Below are positions 1 through 10,640 of a DNA stretch of 64,000 nt, in pieces (positions within the stretch are counted from its first letter, which is position 1; each line of letters begins with the position of its first letter). The notes under the pieces were generated by a model. That model searched no databases and was not told the DNA's origin. It worked only from the letters and a program-made list of their open reading frames with translations. The translations under genes were made by a program, and so were the position numbers. The DNA is from Cynocephalus volans (lineage: Eukaryota > Chordata > Mammalia > Dermoptera > Cynocephalidae). The stretch lies in NCBI RefSeq assembly GCF_027409185.1, contig NC_084462.1, positions 181,650,071 to 181,714,070 of the forward strand. The letters run 5' to 3'.

Positions 1-148
1 CTTTTCCTGTTCATTCCACTTCCATGACTCTGTCTCTGTGCTTTCCTATTCTGGAATATTCTCTCCACTGTTAACTTTTTGTAAAGCATTAAATTAATGA
101 TCAGGACTTAAACCAGGAGGATAAAAGTTTACACTAATTCTCAGACAA

Positions 149-242
149 TTTTTTTTTTGGCAGCTGGCGTGTATGGGGATCCGAACCTGTGGCCTTGGTG
201 TTATCAGCACCACACGCTCCCAAGTGAGCCATGGGCCGGCCC
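149..242 (-). repeat. CYN tRNA-Ile SINE, minus orientation
   Basis: Poly-T tract followed by the reverse complement of a tRNA-Ile-like body, including CACCAAGGCC and GGTTCGGATCC (B box). The head (GGCCGGCCCATGGCTCAC) is of the dimer type and the tail (CCAGCTGCC) of the monomer type. Confidence 0.85.
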
Positions 243-925
243 TTCAATGTCAAATTTCTTAAGTGTATTTACATTGTGATTACGCAGGAGAATGTCCTTG
301 TTCTTAGCAGATACCTGCTGAATTATTAATGGTGAAATATCATGATGTCTACAACTAACTTTCCAAAGGTTCAGTAAAAATAAATAAATTAGAGAGGGCG
401 GGAGACAGAGAGGGAGAAAACACCAGAGTGAAAGTGAGCACACAAAAATAAGGCAAAATGGTGCATCTAGATGAAGCGTTTATAAGTATCTTGCAACTTT
501 TCTGTACATTTGAAATTTTTCAAAATAAATGGCTTGGAAGGAAAAAAGGAATATAGTACAAAATAAGTATACATATTTAGCCCATAAGTAAGTGTAAAAC
601 CTTTTGTAGACCTGGCATTTTAACTACAGCTTTACAGTGCATTAGTGAAAAAAAGATAAACATGTAAACAATATCCAAGGAAAGAAAAAAAAATGCCTTG
701 CGAAGGGTATTGAATAAGATAAATTATTTTAAATATCTGTTATATGATGTATAGCATAAACGAATTACCAAATAACAATTAAGATAAAACGAAAATTTAA
801 CATCATAACGACGCCTAACATAATTTAACCTTTTCACAGCAAAGAAGGAATTTATCTGCACCTCTGGGTCACAACCATAAACGACAATTATATCCGTACA
901 CTGATGTAAAAAAAAAAAAAAACAC

Positions 926-1101
926 GGGCCGGCCCGTGGCTCACTCGGGAGAGTGTGGTGCTGATAACACCAAGGCCACGGGTTCGGATCCCATATAGGG
1001 ATGGCCGGTTGCTCACTGGCTGAGCGTGGTGCTGACAACACCAAGTCAAGGGTTAAGATCCCCTTACCGGTCATCTTTAAAAGAAAAAAAGAAAAAAAAA
1101 A
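926..1101 (+). repeat. CYN SINE, dimer
   Basis: Two tRNA-Ile-like units head to tail. The first has GTGGCTCACTCGG and GGGTTCGGATCCC, the second starts GGCCGGTTGCTCAC and ends CTTACCGGTCATC before an A-rich tail. Confidence 0.93.
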
Positions 1102-1749
1102 TTCTAGTTGTTTGCACTTAGACTGTTGATAATCCACAAATCCAACTACAGGTATTTTTTTTTACCCGTTACGTTTTCTAGGATGACTGCCTCGTTTCCC
1201 AACTTCTAAGTAACAGTTTTTCATTTCACTAAAAGGTTGCTTCAAAGTTCCTATAAAAATAGTTACTGTTGAAACACAACTGCTTGATCCAAGAAATAAA
1301 ATAAAATAGCCTCGCTTTCCTCTCAATTGTACACTAAACGGCTATCACTGAAAGGCAGGGAGCCACACTGTAAACGCTCACTATGCTACTGCCGAACGTT
1401 CAAGAAAAGAACCTCAAATTCGACCCAGCATTTAAAAAGAAAAAACAGAAAAAATCTCACTCAACTCCCCAAACACCAAGAGAACCACCTCACCGCAAAC
1501 ATGCCAGAGCGGGACTCGGGTCCGCGCTCTGCGACCTCAGCGCTCCCAGCCCAGCCCCGAACCCCCCGAGCAGCCCCCGGGGGCGCCCGCTTCTCACAGG
1601 CGGAGGAGTTGGGGGCCCAGGCCCGCGCCTCCCTGGCCCGACGAGCCGCTGCAGCAGGGCGACAACGCCCGGCGCTGCCAGTGCTCCCGAGTCCCGGGTC
1701 CCGGTCCCACGGGCCCCTCCGGCCCCCGCCCCTCCCAGGCCCCACTCAC

Positions 1750-1759
1750 TCTTCATCAT
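1750..1759 (-). CDS. MOK: MOK kinase, first coding exon (start codon only)
   Basis: On the minus strand two consecutive ATG codons are followed by AAG A and then a strong donor GTGAGT at 1749-1744. Human MOK begins Met-Lys-Asn, and ATG AAG A plus a next exon starting with two bases of an Asn codon gives that start, so the ATG at 1756 is the likelier initiator and the one at 1759 would add one Met. MOK is a serine/threonine kinase of the MAK/ICK/MOK group, linked to cilium length control. The kinase domain lies beyond the left edge of the window. The assignment rests on the exon end, the CpG-island promoter and the gene order with ZNF839 and CINP. Only seven to ten coding bases are visible, so certainty is moderate. 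Confidence 0.62.
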
Positions 1760-1910
1760 GGATGCGGAAGCCGGAAACGACCCCCCGGCCGATACCGGAC
1801 GGAAAAGAAAGAGGCAGGAAGGGTGGCCCCCGCCTTCCACTTCCCTGAGGCGAGGTCCTGCAGTAGGACGTCCGCGGTGGTCCCTCGACTGAGAGCGTTA
1901 GGATACGGCC
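1760..1910 (-). other. MOK: Probable 5' UTR of MOK exon 1
   Basis: GC-rich sequence between the putative MOK start codon and the promoter motifs. It shows no repeat. The transcription start cannot be fixed from sequence; the right limit is set just before the YY1-like GCCGCCATG at 1909-1917. Confidence 0.4.
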
Positions 1911-2220
1911 GCCATGTTGTGTCCCTGTCACCCTAGCAACCGTCAGGTTCCGAACGCCCGGAAGCTGCCGGCCGCGCGTGCGCAGAAATGCCCTACCGGT
2001 GTACGCGTGCGCAGTGCAGCCCGCGTCCTCCGCCTGGTTGCTAAGCGACCTCTCTCACTGTGTTTAAGTACAATTCCCGGCCTTAGCGACTGGGCGCCCT
2101 TCGACTGGCTCGCTTTCCCAGTTGTACTGAGAATTTAGCCATTTGGAACCTAATGCACAGACGATAGCCTTGAACTTTAACTGGGCTAGTGAGTCTTAAC
2201 ACTAAATAATTGTCAATTGA

Positions 2221-2848
2221 CAGAGAATAACAAACGCTGGTGAGGATGCGGAGAAAGGCGAAGCCTCCTCCACTGTTGGTGAGACTGTGAATTATTGCAG
2301 CCATTATGGAAAACAGTATGGAGTTTCCTCAAACAACTACAAATAGAGCTGCCATACGACCCAGTAATCCCACTGCTGGGAATATACCCAAAGGAATGGA
2401 AATCATCATGTAGAAGGGACACCTGCACTCGCATGTTTATCCAGCTCTACTTACAGTAGCTAAGAGTTGGAACCAACCTAAATGTCCAGCATGGGCCGAC
2501 TACATAAGGAAAATGTGGTATTATACACAGTAGAATCCTACTCTGCCATAAAAAAAGAACGAAATTTTGCCATTTGCAGCAGCATGGATGAACTGAGAGA
2601 AAATTATGGTAAGTGAAATAAGCCTGGAACAGAAAGAGAAATACCATGTCCTCACTCATAACTGGGAGCTGAAAAGAAAGAGAGAAAGATACAACAATCA
2701 TAATAATTCCTTGAACTTTCAAAAGGAGAGAACAGAGCTGAGGCAACCAGAGGTGGGAAGGGGGGGAAGTGAGGAAGAAATCAGTAAAGGGCCACAAAAA
2801 ATGTTTATATTGTGTAATGATAATATTTTTTTGAAAATTAAAAAAAAG
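2221..2848 (+). mobile_element. LINE-1 3' fragment, 5'-truncated
   Basis: Matches the ORF2 end and 3' UTR of the full L1 at 14125-20385 (compare 19730-20390), including the 'ccactgctgggaatatac' stretch. It is flanked by a perfect 12-bp target-site duplication ATTGTCAATTGA at 2209-2220 and 2849-2860 and ends in an A-rich tail. Confidence 0.9.
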
Positions 2849-2939
2849 ATTGTCAATTGATACCTGTTGTTTGTAATCTCATCCTTTAGTTGAGCATCTA
2901 CTAGTCTGGTCATAGATTAACTAGTAAATTTGTATATTT

Positions 2940-3075
2940 TATTTATTCAACAAACTATTATTTTGCACCAGGCACTGTTGCAGGCATTGGGGATATAGAG
3001 GAGAGCAGTGTAGACAAGGTCCTTGACTCCTTGAAACTTACATTCTAGTGTAGAGTTGAAGGAATGAATATATGA
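2940..3075 (+). repeat. L2-like LINE fragment
   Basis: Contains the ancient mammalian pattern of 'caccaggcactgttgcaggcattgggga' type followed by 'cttacattctag', as in L2 3' ends. Heavily diverged. Confidence 0.55.
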
Positions 3076-3542
3076 ATGAACTGGGTGCAAACACGATGAT
3101 GGAGCAAAGCAGTGGCCCGCAATGCAATAAAATAACAACCATACTATGTGTTGGTACAGCATTTGAAGAAGCTCATCGTCATTTATGTGTTTATCTCCGT
3201 GAGATCAGGTGTCCGTTTTTTATATAGTGTAAAATTTGAAATAGTTCTTTCCTTCAAAGTTCTTTCCTCCATCTCACTCCCTTTCTTTCCCAGAAAAGGA
3301 AGCTGGCAAAAGTTGGGTGGCATCTTTTCAGAATTTCTATGTATGTATTTGGACAGATTTTTCCGTAATTGAAAATGATAGATATTCTTCTATAATTTGC
3401 TTTTTCTCACTTAATGTGTTATAGTCATCTTTTAATATTAGCACATTATGCCTTTTAACTGCTGCAGAAATACTACATAGTATGGATATATACTCATTTT
3501 TTAGTCATTTTCCTGCAGATGCTTCCTATTTTTTACTATTAC

Positions 3543-3964
3543 TGTAGTCCGTTGTTATTGCTTATAACAAAATACTTGGAACGGGGTAATTTACAAAGAA
3601 AACAAAATTTATTGCTTACAGTTTCTGAGGCTGGGAAGCCCAAAGTCCATCTGCTGGTGGCAACAGTGACCGAGGGGTCTCACGTTGCAGGATGGTGGAA
3701 GCAGAGAGATCAGAGAGAGAGACAGACTCTCCTCTTCTTTTAAAGCCCTCAGAACCACACCCCTGACCACCACCTCCAATCCATTCACTACTGCACAGTC
3801 CCACAATCCAATCACCTCCTCAAAGCTCCACCTTTCAATTACCACAATAGGATTTCTCACCCTCTTAACAGTCACAATGGGGCCAAGTCTCCAATACGCA
3901 AAACTTGGGGGACACAACTTAAAGCTTCAGGGAGCTTTGGGGGGGCACAATTCAATCCACTACA
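3543..3964 (-). mobile_element. Solo MaLR LTR (MST/MLT1-like)
   Basis: A 422-bp LTR with TG...CA ends. On the minus strand it reads 'ggattgaattgtgccccc' near its start and ends with an AATAAA-containing 3' part and 'caacggactaca'. A perfect 5-bp target-site duplication ATTAC lies at 3538-3542 and 3965-3969. No internal region remains, so it is a recombined solo LTR. Confidence 0.88.
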
Positions 3965-4242
3965 ATTACAAATAATACTTAAGAAAATATCCTTGTGTGT
4001 ATCTTTGAGCACACACATAACTGTTTTTGTAGGAACTGACATTAAAGGCATCTACAATTTAAGTGTAGATTGATATTAAATCACTCTCCAACAATGCTGT
4101 ACCAGTACATTGGTCTATATATGAATTCCCTCTTCTCCATACTTGCATGGACACTGATAATCTAGTAAGATTAAGAAGCCATTCAGGAAATGATTAAAAC
4201 ATAACAACGTGAAATTTTTAATTTCTTTATGGTTAAGAAAAA

Positions 4243-4365
4243 TACTAGTGTTAAAAAAAAAAATTGGGGAGGCCATTGTTTTGGACTGAGCTCCTGCACT
4301 AGGCCCCAATTAACCAGATGAAACAAAATGGAGTCACTCATGCTAAATGCCACATAATCAAACTA
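4243..4365 (+). repeat. ERV LTR fragment (MER21-like)
   Basis: Reads 'gaggccattgttttggactgagctcctgcactaggcccc' in split form and 'aaaatggagtcactcatgctaaa'. The same motifs occur on the minus strand of the LTRs ending at 44713 and 50102. The family name is from memory. Confidence 0.5.
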
Positions 4366-5040
4366 AAACTAAGTTTTCTAATAATTTTCTCTTTTGACAC
4401 TAGAAAAACGTCAAAGGAAATAAAAAGTGGAAAAAATTTGCAACATATGTTTCTAAAGGCAAACTTCCTTAATATATAAAAGCGCCCTTACAAATCAGCA
4501 AAACTGCAGAAAAAGGTAGAATTCAAGGAACTATAAGTGAGCAACTCATCTCTCCTCCTCTGACTGGAAGCTTTCTCTTCTCTAAGCCCAGCACAGGCTT
4601 CACCCCTACAAATGAGCCCTTGATGCTTCCAAAGCTGGCCTCGCAATCTGTCACCTAGACCTACTGTCCTCTGGGTCAGCCACAGGTAAATCCATCTGTC
4701 CAGGACACCTGTCTTCCTGTTTTCACCTGCCCCATCTCTTGCTAGTCCCTGCCTTCTCCTTCCAGTCCCAAGGTGGCCAAGTCTCCTCAAGCAACTGTCA
4801 TTTACAGGATGAATCCAGATTTCTGGCCTCATATACAATCTCCCTCCATCTGGAATCTTCAGTCTCTAACCATTCACCCACAATATCCTCCTGCCTTCCC
4901 TTCCTCTCACAGCTTTGTGCCCATATTGGTTTTTGTTTAGAAGGTTATTTTTTCCTCCCTAAATACCAGCCCTCCAAATAATGTTTTTAATATGCTTTTA
5001 AATAGTTAATGCATTTACATGGTTCAAGATTCAAAGATAA
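4366..5040. other. No gene recognised
   Basis: 4380-4500 may be an old L1 scrap ('aatatataaaagcgccctt...caaatcagc'). 4500-4985 is C/T-rich unique-looking sequence with no convincing exon. Confidence 0.4.
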
Positions 5041-5047
5041 TAAAAAC

Positions 5048-5145
5048 GGCCGGTTATCTCAGCTGGTGAGAGTATGGTGTTGATAACACCAGGGTCCAGG
5101 GTTCAATCCCTGTGTTGGCCACATACAAACAAACAACAAAAAAGT
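5048..5145 (+). repeat. CYN SINE, monomer
   Basis: GGCCGGTTATCTCAGCTGG (A box region), GTTGATAACACC in the anticodon arm and GGGTTCAATCCC (B box), followed by an A-rich tail. Confidence 0.92.
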
Positions 5146-5194
5146 AAAGTCTTCACCCTGTAGGCAACCTAGGTTATGTGATATTTTATTATTT

Positions 5195-5570
5195 TTTTCC
5201 TTTTTCTTAAACAAATGGTAACATAGTATAGACTATTCTGTATTTTGCATCTTTTGCTTAACAATCTAACTTGGAGATTTTCCCATATCAGTACATAAAG
5301 AGCTTCTCCATTTTATTTGATACCTATTTCATTTCACAGATGTGCCTATCAAATGTAACTGGTCCCCTACTGATGGACATTAGGTTACTTGTAATAGTCG
5401 AATACTTCAAACATTGTTAAAGTGACCAAGGCTGTAAATACATCATTTAGTACATGCTCACATGTACCCAAAGGAGAAGTCCCTGAAGTGGAATTGCTGA
5501 GTCAAAAGGTATACACTCTTAAAATTTTTACTTTTTTTTAAAAAATTGAGGCAAAACTCACATAATGTAG
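5195..5570 (-). repeat. Old LINE-1 3' sequence, left part
   Basis: Degraded L1M-type sequence ('cttggagattttcccatatcagtacataaagagcttc', split here by divergence). It is interrupted by the provirus at 5571-10402 and resumes at 10403 with 'gaattaaccattttaaag'. The same L1 stretch recurs at 37440-37560. Confidence 0.65.
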
Positions 5571-5922
5571 TGTTGAGCTCTTTTACCTGCCTATAATCCT
5601 GCCGGCTGGGCCAATTGTCGAGCTAGGGCTGGGTCTGGAGCTCACAGACCACTCAAGCCCGTTCCAGACTGGGTCACAAACCCTTCACACACCAGGATGG
5701 GTCCCCAGACCCCTCACACGCAGCTCTATGAGCTAGGTAACCAGCAAAAAGGTCCTTGGAAGCTGTAGGTTGGAGAGAGCATGGCAACCAAGTCAGCTGT
5801 GCCATGCATGTGCACTAACTCCACCCATCCACACACAATTTGCTTACAAAGAATACACTGCACCATCCCCAACTGGACCATCAGGCAAGGGGGCCTGATT
5901 AAATTATTCTGTTTTCCCAACA
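5571..5922 (-). repeat. Provirus 3' LTR
   Basis: 352 bp with TG...CA ends on the plus strand. Homologous to 10025-10402; it lacks about 27 bp that the right LTR has near 10237-10262. It contains, at its left end, the same 45-bp internal duplication as the right LTR (second TG at 5616). Confidence 0.88.
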
Positions 5923-6540
5923 GTCCACTCCTTCAGGGTCCCTTGCCGTACAATCTACGTGTTCAGAATCTTCTGCAATGTTCCCTTAGCAAGGATAAAT
6001 GACCCTTAACATTTACGTAACCTATTGTCCATTCAATATGCCTTAAGGCTTGTAGTTCTGTCCTTTTAACTATTAGCTGCATATGTCCGGTTAGTAGTCA
6101 CCATTGGTGTGATCCTCCATGCAAATCCTGCAGTCATACTGATGGGAAGTTCAATGCATATTCAGTAGGCCAACACACTGATCACGCAACTCTGGCGCAG
6201 TGCCTACAGCCAGATCACTATGGGCGAAAAGACAGAAGAGTTATTGGTACCAATAGGGGAAGTTCTCGCCCCTCTGGTAAGATACATGCCAGTTTGCCAT
6301 TCTGAGAAAAGATGGTTGCAGGAATAGGTATCTTACCTGGCTTATGATACCATACTTTATCTGCTAACACTGTTGGATCTGTAGGTTCTACATGTAACAG
6401 TACAGGGGAACTCATAATTGGCCATAATGATAATACGAATGTGCCATTTGGAATAGAGTGCTCATCTATTCCAGGCCATGTTACCTTTACTCGAGGAGGC
6501 CAGGTACTTGTCACCCAAGGTGAACCTTGCAACCCTTCTT

Positions 6541-7390
6541 CTAATCTTTTCCCCGAGGCCCTATTAGACCTACCCAGTGTATATGGGGGGCTTCTATTCT
6601 CCAAGGCCATTCCCACTGTACTGTCTGTCCCTGCTGTAAACAGGTTGGGGCTGGTAAGAGAATATTTCCATTCTTGCCATATCCTGGCTTCAAAAGCTCA
6701 TCTCTAGTAGTGACTTGCAGCTGTATAGGTGCTGCAGCCCTATGTGACAGGGCTTCCACTGGAGAGGGCCCGCCCTTGCAGGGTCTCTTATTTAAAATTC
6801 TGACTGTCAGCCATAACCACTGTGCCCACCCCTTCAGGGATAGGGGTTGGGCAGATAGCCTTAGTCCCTTTTTTAAAAGGAAATTGTACCATTCAATCAT
6901 TCCCGCTGCCTGGGGATGATATGGCACATGTAACTTCCACTGAATGGACAACTGGGAGGCCCACCTCTGAACCCCATGTCCAGTAAAGTTGGTTCCATTA
7001 TCACTCTCTATGACTACAGGCTGGCCATACATAGCTGTAAGGCCATTCAATGCCTTCACAGTGTTTACCTGGTCTGGGGCCTTACAAGGCCATACAAACA
7101 GCAGACCAGTAGCCATGACAACAGCTGTGAAGATGTATCTGAAATTCTCTGACCTTGGCAGTGGTCTGACAAAGTCCACTTGCCATCGAGTCAGGGGCAC
7201 CCTTCCTTGAGTTATTTGCCCATCTGGCTGGGGCACCTGCCAGGGGTGTGGACTGTCTTGAGCACACACTGGACAAGCACGACAGGCATTCACTACATCT
7301 TCCCATTTTATAGGCAGGGCCCATCTTTGAGTCGCCATCCACATGGTTTTACTGCCAGCATGCTGCATTCGTCGATGTAACTACTGGGCT
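6541..7390 (-). pseudogene. Provirus integrase (pol 3' part), broken
   Basis: Open from 7368 down to 6541 on the minus strand. The zinc-binding region shows H-X4-H (HRRMQH) followed by CRACPVC. The catalytic core shows the first Asp in 'QVDF', the second in 'ESDNGTNF' and the Glu in 'AAGMIEWYN', giving the D,D,E triad of retroviral integrases. A stop precedes the first His and the frame is lost downstream, so it is inactive. The C-terminal part seems to continue in another frame to about 6218. Confidence 0.85.
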
Positions 7391-7607
7391 ACATCGGTAG
7401 CTGGGGCTCTCTCCAGCCATCTCACCTTAGCCAAGGCATTGGCTTCATCATTTCCTGGACTGGCTAAGGGGAAACGTCCTGTGACATGGAAAAGAGTTAC
7501 TTCTTTCTCATGCCCCAATTCCCATAATTCTTGCCACATGGCTTGTCCCTACAGGGGTCGGTGGCCTACCATCCACCATTGATATTTCCAAGTAGAAATC
7601 CAAAGGG

Positions 7608-8330
7608 TTAAACCTTTGTACACAGCCCAGGTCCTTTCACTTTGGCTGTGTTCACGGCCCACCCACATTGTTCCAAATGACTTAGCAGCGTTGTAGCTGC
7701 TGGGGTTAAATCTGCAAGAGAATCAGAGGTTAGTAACGCATCATCAATGTAGTGAAACATTGTAACCGTGCTGGGCCTAGTCCACGGGTAGGTCCCCAGC
7801 CACCAAACTATGCCAGATGGTTGGGCTATGCAGATAACCTTGGGGCAATACTTGAAAGGTCCACTGTCTTCTTTCCCAGGTGAAGGTGAACTGATCTTGG
7901 CTATCAGCTGAGATTGGAATAGAGAAAAGAGCATTTGCATGGTCCAATACATAATGATAAGTCCCCAGCTGTCATCAACTGATCCATCAAGCTGTGAACT
8001 GAAGGCACAGCTGCATGTAAAGGAGGCACTGCTTTGTTTACTTATTGATGATCTACAGTCATTCTCCAGGTACCATCAGGCTTCTTCTCTGGCCATACTG
8101 AAGCATTAAATGGGCTATGAGCTGGACAAATAATGCCAACTTTCTCTAATTCCAATATAGTGGCACCTATCTCAGGCATGTTGTCCTGGTAGGTCATACT
8201 GCTTTACATTAACTACACGTCTTGGCTGCGGTAACACCTGTGGGTCATGTTTAGCATATCCTCATGACACAGGCTTTACGGTCCATATTCACAGCTGAAA
8301 CTCTTTAACTGTTGTTTGCAGGTGCAAACC
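7608..8330 (-). pseudogene. Provirus reverse transcriptase, broken
   Basis: The minus-strand frame at 7608-7952 contains the catalytic motif YIDD (coded near 7738-7755) in the context HYIDDALLTSDSL. Upstream RT sequence towards 8330 is present but broken by frameshifts and stops. The RNase H region between this and the integrase is not readable. Confidence 0.78.
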
Positions 8331-8479
8331 ACAAAGTACATCCATATCCAAGATGTATTCGGCTACTGGGGATATACATACACGATACTTTATACACAAG
8401 GAGGTAATCTTCCTATGCCCAATGGCAGTGACACAGCTTTGACCTCAGTAGTATGTCCTCCATATCCATCTATACGAAC

Positions 8480-8600
8480 TGTGGCCCCTGGAAACTTATC
8501 TGGATTGCCATAGATCAAGCTACATTCTGTGCCTGTATCCACCAATGCCAAAACACGCTGCACTTAGTCCTTGACCAGTGTGTTGCCAATTCAACATGAG
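8480..8600 (-). pseudogene. Provirus protease fragment
   Basis: Minus-strand translation across 8505-8556 gives the aspartic-protease motif ALVDTGTECSLIYG, with DTG coded at 8531-8539. It sits between gag and RT, as expected for pro. Confidence 0.7.
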
Positions 8601-8622
8601 GCCTCCAAGTCCTCACCTGCCC

Positions 8623-9585
8623 TCAAAAGATGAGCACCTTGGCCTGCTCCCTAATCAAAATGGAACAGTTCATCCACCTCCTCAGGAGCAACCAAAAGTC
8701 CTTTAAGTCCACTGAGCGTACCTTGCTACCTGTTTCCAGACATTTGGTAAAATGCTGTTCATGGCGTAATTGCTGCCACAAGGCAAACAGGACTGCATTT
8801 GGCTGCCAGTCAGTTTTCTTCCTATCAACCCCTGCTGCAAGCAAGTCAAGCCTCATCTGCTTATGGCTAGTCTTGCTTGGTCCACTTGGGATAAAATCCC
8901 TAGCATTTCTTGGGGGTTTGGTCTTAGCTACCCTTTGGACCCCTTTTGCTTGTCTTTTCTCCTCTAATTCATCCAAGCTGGCTATCATGGTCCTTACCTC
9001 ATGTATAGAACAAACAATGTAAGGGGCCAGTATGGCCATCAGTGACCCAAAGGACAATGATGGGGCATTTTGCAGCACTATGTCTCTCATGCTGCCTGTA
9101 AAATTTTCGTCATCCAGGCCACGAGTGTTCACAGTAAACATGGACTGCCGTGTCCCCAGCTCCTGAACTATTTGGACCAGCTCAGCATACGTTTGCCATT
9201 TACTCACAATCTTGGGCAGTTCTCCAGCATTTGCCCACACGGTTCAGGCAGCTGCATTCACCCATTCCATTAAGGAGTGATTACCTCACCCTCGTGCATA
9301 TCTGCAGCTATTCTGCAGCGGCTGCCTCAGGGATGGGTGCATGGTGATCGAGGCCAATTTCTCCATCCCCTCACCAGAGCACATCACACTGTCCGCCCCT
9401 AGGTCCCATAACCGCAGCAGCCAAGCAGCCAGGGTCTCACCCGGTTTCTGCTGGAACTGTCTCCCCAAGTCAACCAGTCCAACTTGGGTATATGGAACAT
9501 AGGTGGTAAACTGGGTCACCTGTGGATTGCCCACCGGTTGTCCTTCTGGTCCCACAGGCTGCTCATGTCTCAATTTGTTGTGCAC
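8623..9585 (-). pseudogene. Provirus gag remnant
   Basis: Two frames (9286-9585 and 8623-9240, minus strand) lie between the primer binding site side and the protease. The upstream one has 'FQQKPGETLAAWLLRLWD', the capsid pattern (major-homology-like QxxxE) of gag proteins. The downstream one is basic near its middle (KTKPPRNAR). They are joined across at least one frame break. No intact zinc knuckle is seen. Confidence 0.7.
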
Positions 9586-10004
9586 AGCAGGTCATGCCTG
9601 GAGGTGAATAGTTTCCCCCAATTCACCACCGGGTTGGTCTTCCCTGGTGTGAGAGGCAGGAGTGGCCAGCCGCTGTATGTCATCCTTCAGGACATTTATC
9701 TGTGCTTCCAACAACTCTCCTTTCTGCCACAAATCTCAATCAGTTTGCAGCATAGTGAGCAGCAGCCAGGCTCTGGTCAGCAGAAAAGTGGCCACTGGGC
9801 ACCACATGCTCAAGGACAGCCACATTTCTTCCCCCGCCTAAGGGGTTTTGCATTGTAGTACCTGGTCTATGCTGCCTTGCAATACAGTGAGCAGCAACCA
9901 GATCCCAGTCAACAGGAAGGTGGCCATAGGTCAGAGCATATTCACAAGTAGCCACATTTCCTCCTTCTTCCAAGGGTTTTTGGCTCCTGCACCTGCTCAG
10001 AATC

Positions 10005-10022
10005 CTGTCACAGACTACGCCA
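10005..10022 (-). other. Primer binding site, tRNA-Ser type
   Basis: Two bases inside the 5' LTR, the minus strand reads TGGCGTAGTCTGTGACAGG. The first ten bases match the complement of the 3' end of vertebrate tRNA-Ser (TGGCGTAGTC), and AGGATTC continues after a small insertion. Confidence 0.7.
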
Positions 10023-10024
10023 AT

Positions 10025-10402
10025 TGTCAAGCTCTTTTACCTGCCCATAATCCTGCTGACTGGGCCAATTGTTGAGCTAGGGCTGGGTCTGGAGCTCACA
10101 GACCCCTCAAGCTCGCTCCAGACTGGGTCACCAACCTTTCACATGCCAGGCTGGGTCCCCAGACCCCTCACACACAGGTCTATGAGCTAGGTAACTGGCA
10201 AAAAGTTCCTAGGAAGCTGTAGGTTGGAGAACATGGCTGCACAGAGCGGGTGCCCGAGGCAGATGCCAGCCAAGTTGGCTGCGCTGCGCATGCACACTAA
10301 CTCCACCCACACACAAAATTTGCTTACAAAGCATGTGCCACACCACCCCCAACTGGACCATCAGGCAAGGTGGCCCGATTAAATTATTCTATTTTGCCAA
10401 CA
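10025..10402 (-). repeat. Provirus 5' LTR
   Basis: 378 bp, TG...CA. Its plus-strand left end holds a 45-bp block (10025-10069) that repeats the LTR-end/primer-site boundary; a second TG starts at 10070. The same arrangement exists in the left LTR. Confidence 0.88.
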
Positions 10403-10640
10403 CATAGAATTAACCATTTTAAAGAGTGGTATTAAGTTCAGTCACAATGTTGTACAACCATCATCTCTACCTAGTTTCAGAATATTTTTATCACCTCTAA
10501 AGGAAACCCTGTACCCATTAAGCAGTCTCAAGAACCTTGTGCTAATTGAGAGAGGCCACACATGAAAGACTATGTATTGTGTGACTCCACTTATATAAAA
10601 TGTCCAGAACAGGCAAATCCATAGAGAGTTTCTTCCACCC
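10403..10640. repeat. Old LINE-1 sequence, right part
   Basis: Continues the L1M that the provirus split ('ttaaccattttaaagagtgg', 'acaaccatcatctctacctag'). 10540-10630 adds a plus-oriented L1M 3' piece ('tatataaaatgtccagaacagg'). Confidence 0.6.

Larger units (their letters stand above)
1..1749 (-). other. MOK: MOK intron 1 (part)
   Basis: No exon is recognisable left of the donor at 1749. The stretch holds a CYN SINE at 149-242 and a CYN dimer at 926-1101. The rest is AT-rich sequence in which I see no gene; reading frames here run through the SINE or the CpG island. Confidence 0.5.
1460..2110. promoter_or_regulatory. CpG-island promoter of MOK
   Basis: CpG-dense, repeat-free block around the MOK first exon. 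Motifs visible: two NRF1-like GCGTGCGCA sites near 1975-1983 and 2005-2013, a YY1-like GCCGCCATG at 1909, and two RFX X-box-like palindromes (GTCACCCTAGCAAC at 1927-1940 and GTTGCTAAGCGACC at 2037-2050). X-boxes are bound by RFX factors at ciliary gene promoters, which fits a ciliary kinase. No TATA box is obvious. Confidence 0.6.
5571..10402 (-). mobile_element. ERVL/HERV-S-like provirus, minus orientation
   Basis: A near-complete provirus inserted in an old L1. It has two LTRs (3' LTR left, 5' LTR right), a primer binding site best matching tRNA-Ser, degraded gag, protease, reverse transcriptase and integrase in the usual order, and no recognisable env. Lack of env and the Ser primer suggest the class III (ERVL/HERV-S) group. 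Flanking bases TGTAG and CATAG agree only at three of five positions, so the target-site duplication has decayed. All reading frames are broken, so it cannot make virus proteins. Confidence 0.85.

Noticed and set aside
724-1137. 137-residue frame, minus strand
   Set aside because: Runs through a CYN dimer and its tail; no gene.
1327-1892. Overlapping long frames on both strands
   Set aside because: CpG-island frames around MOK exon 1; high GC removes stops. No conserved product.
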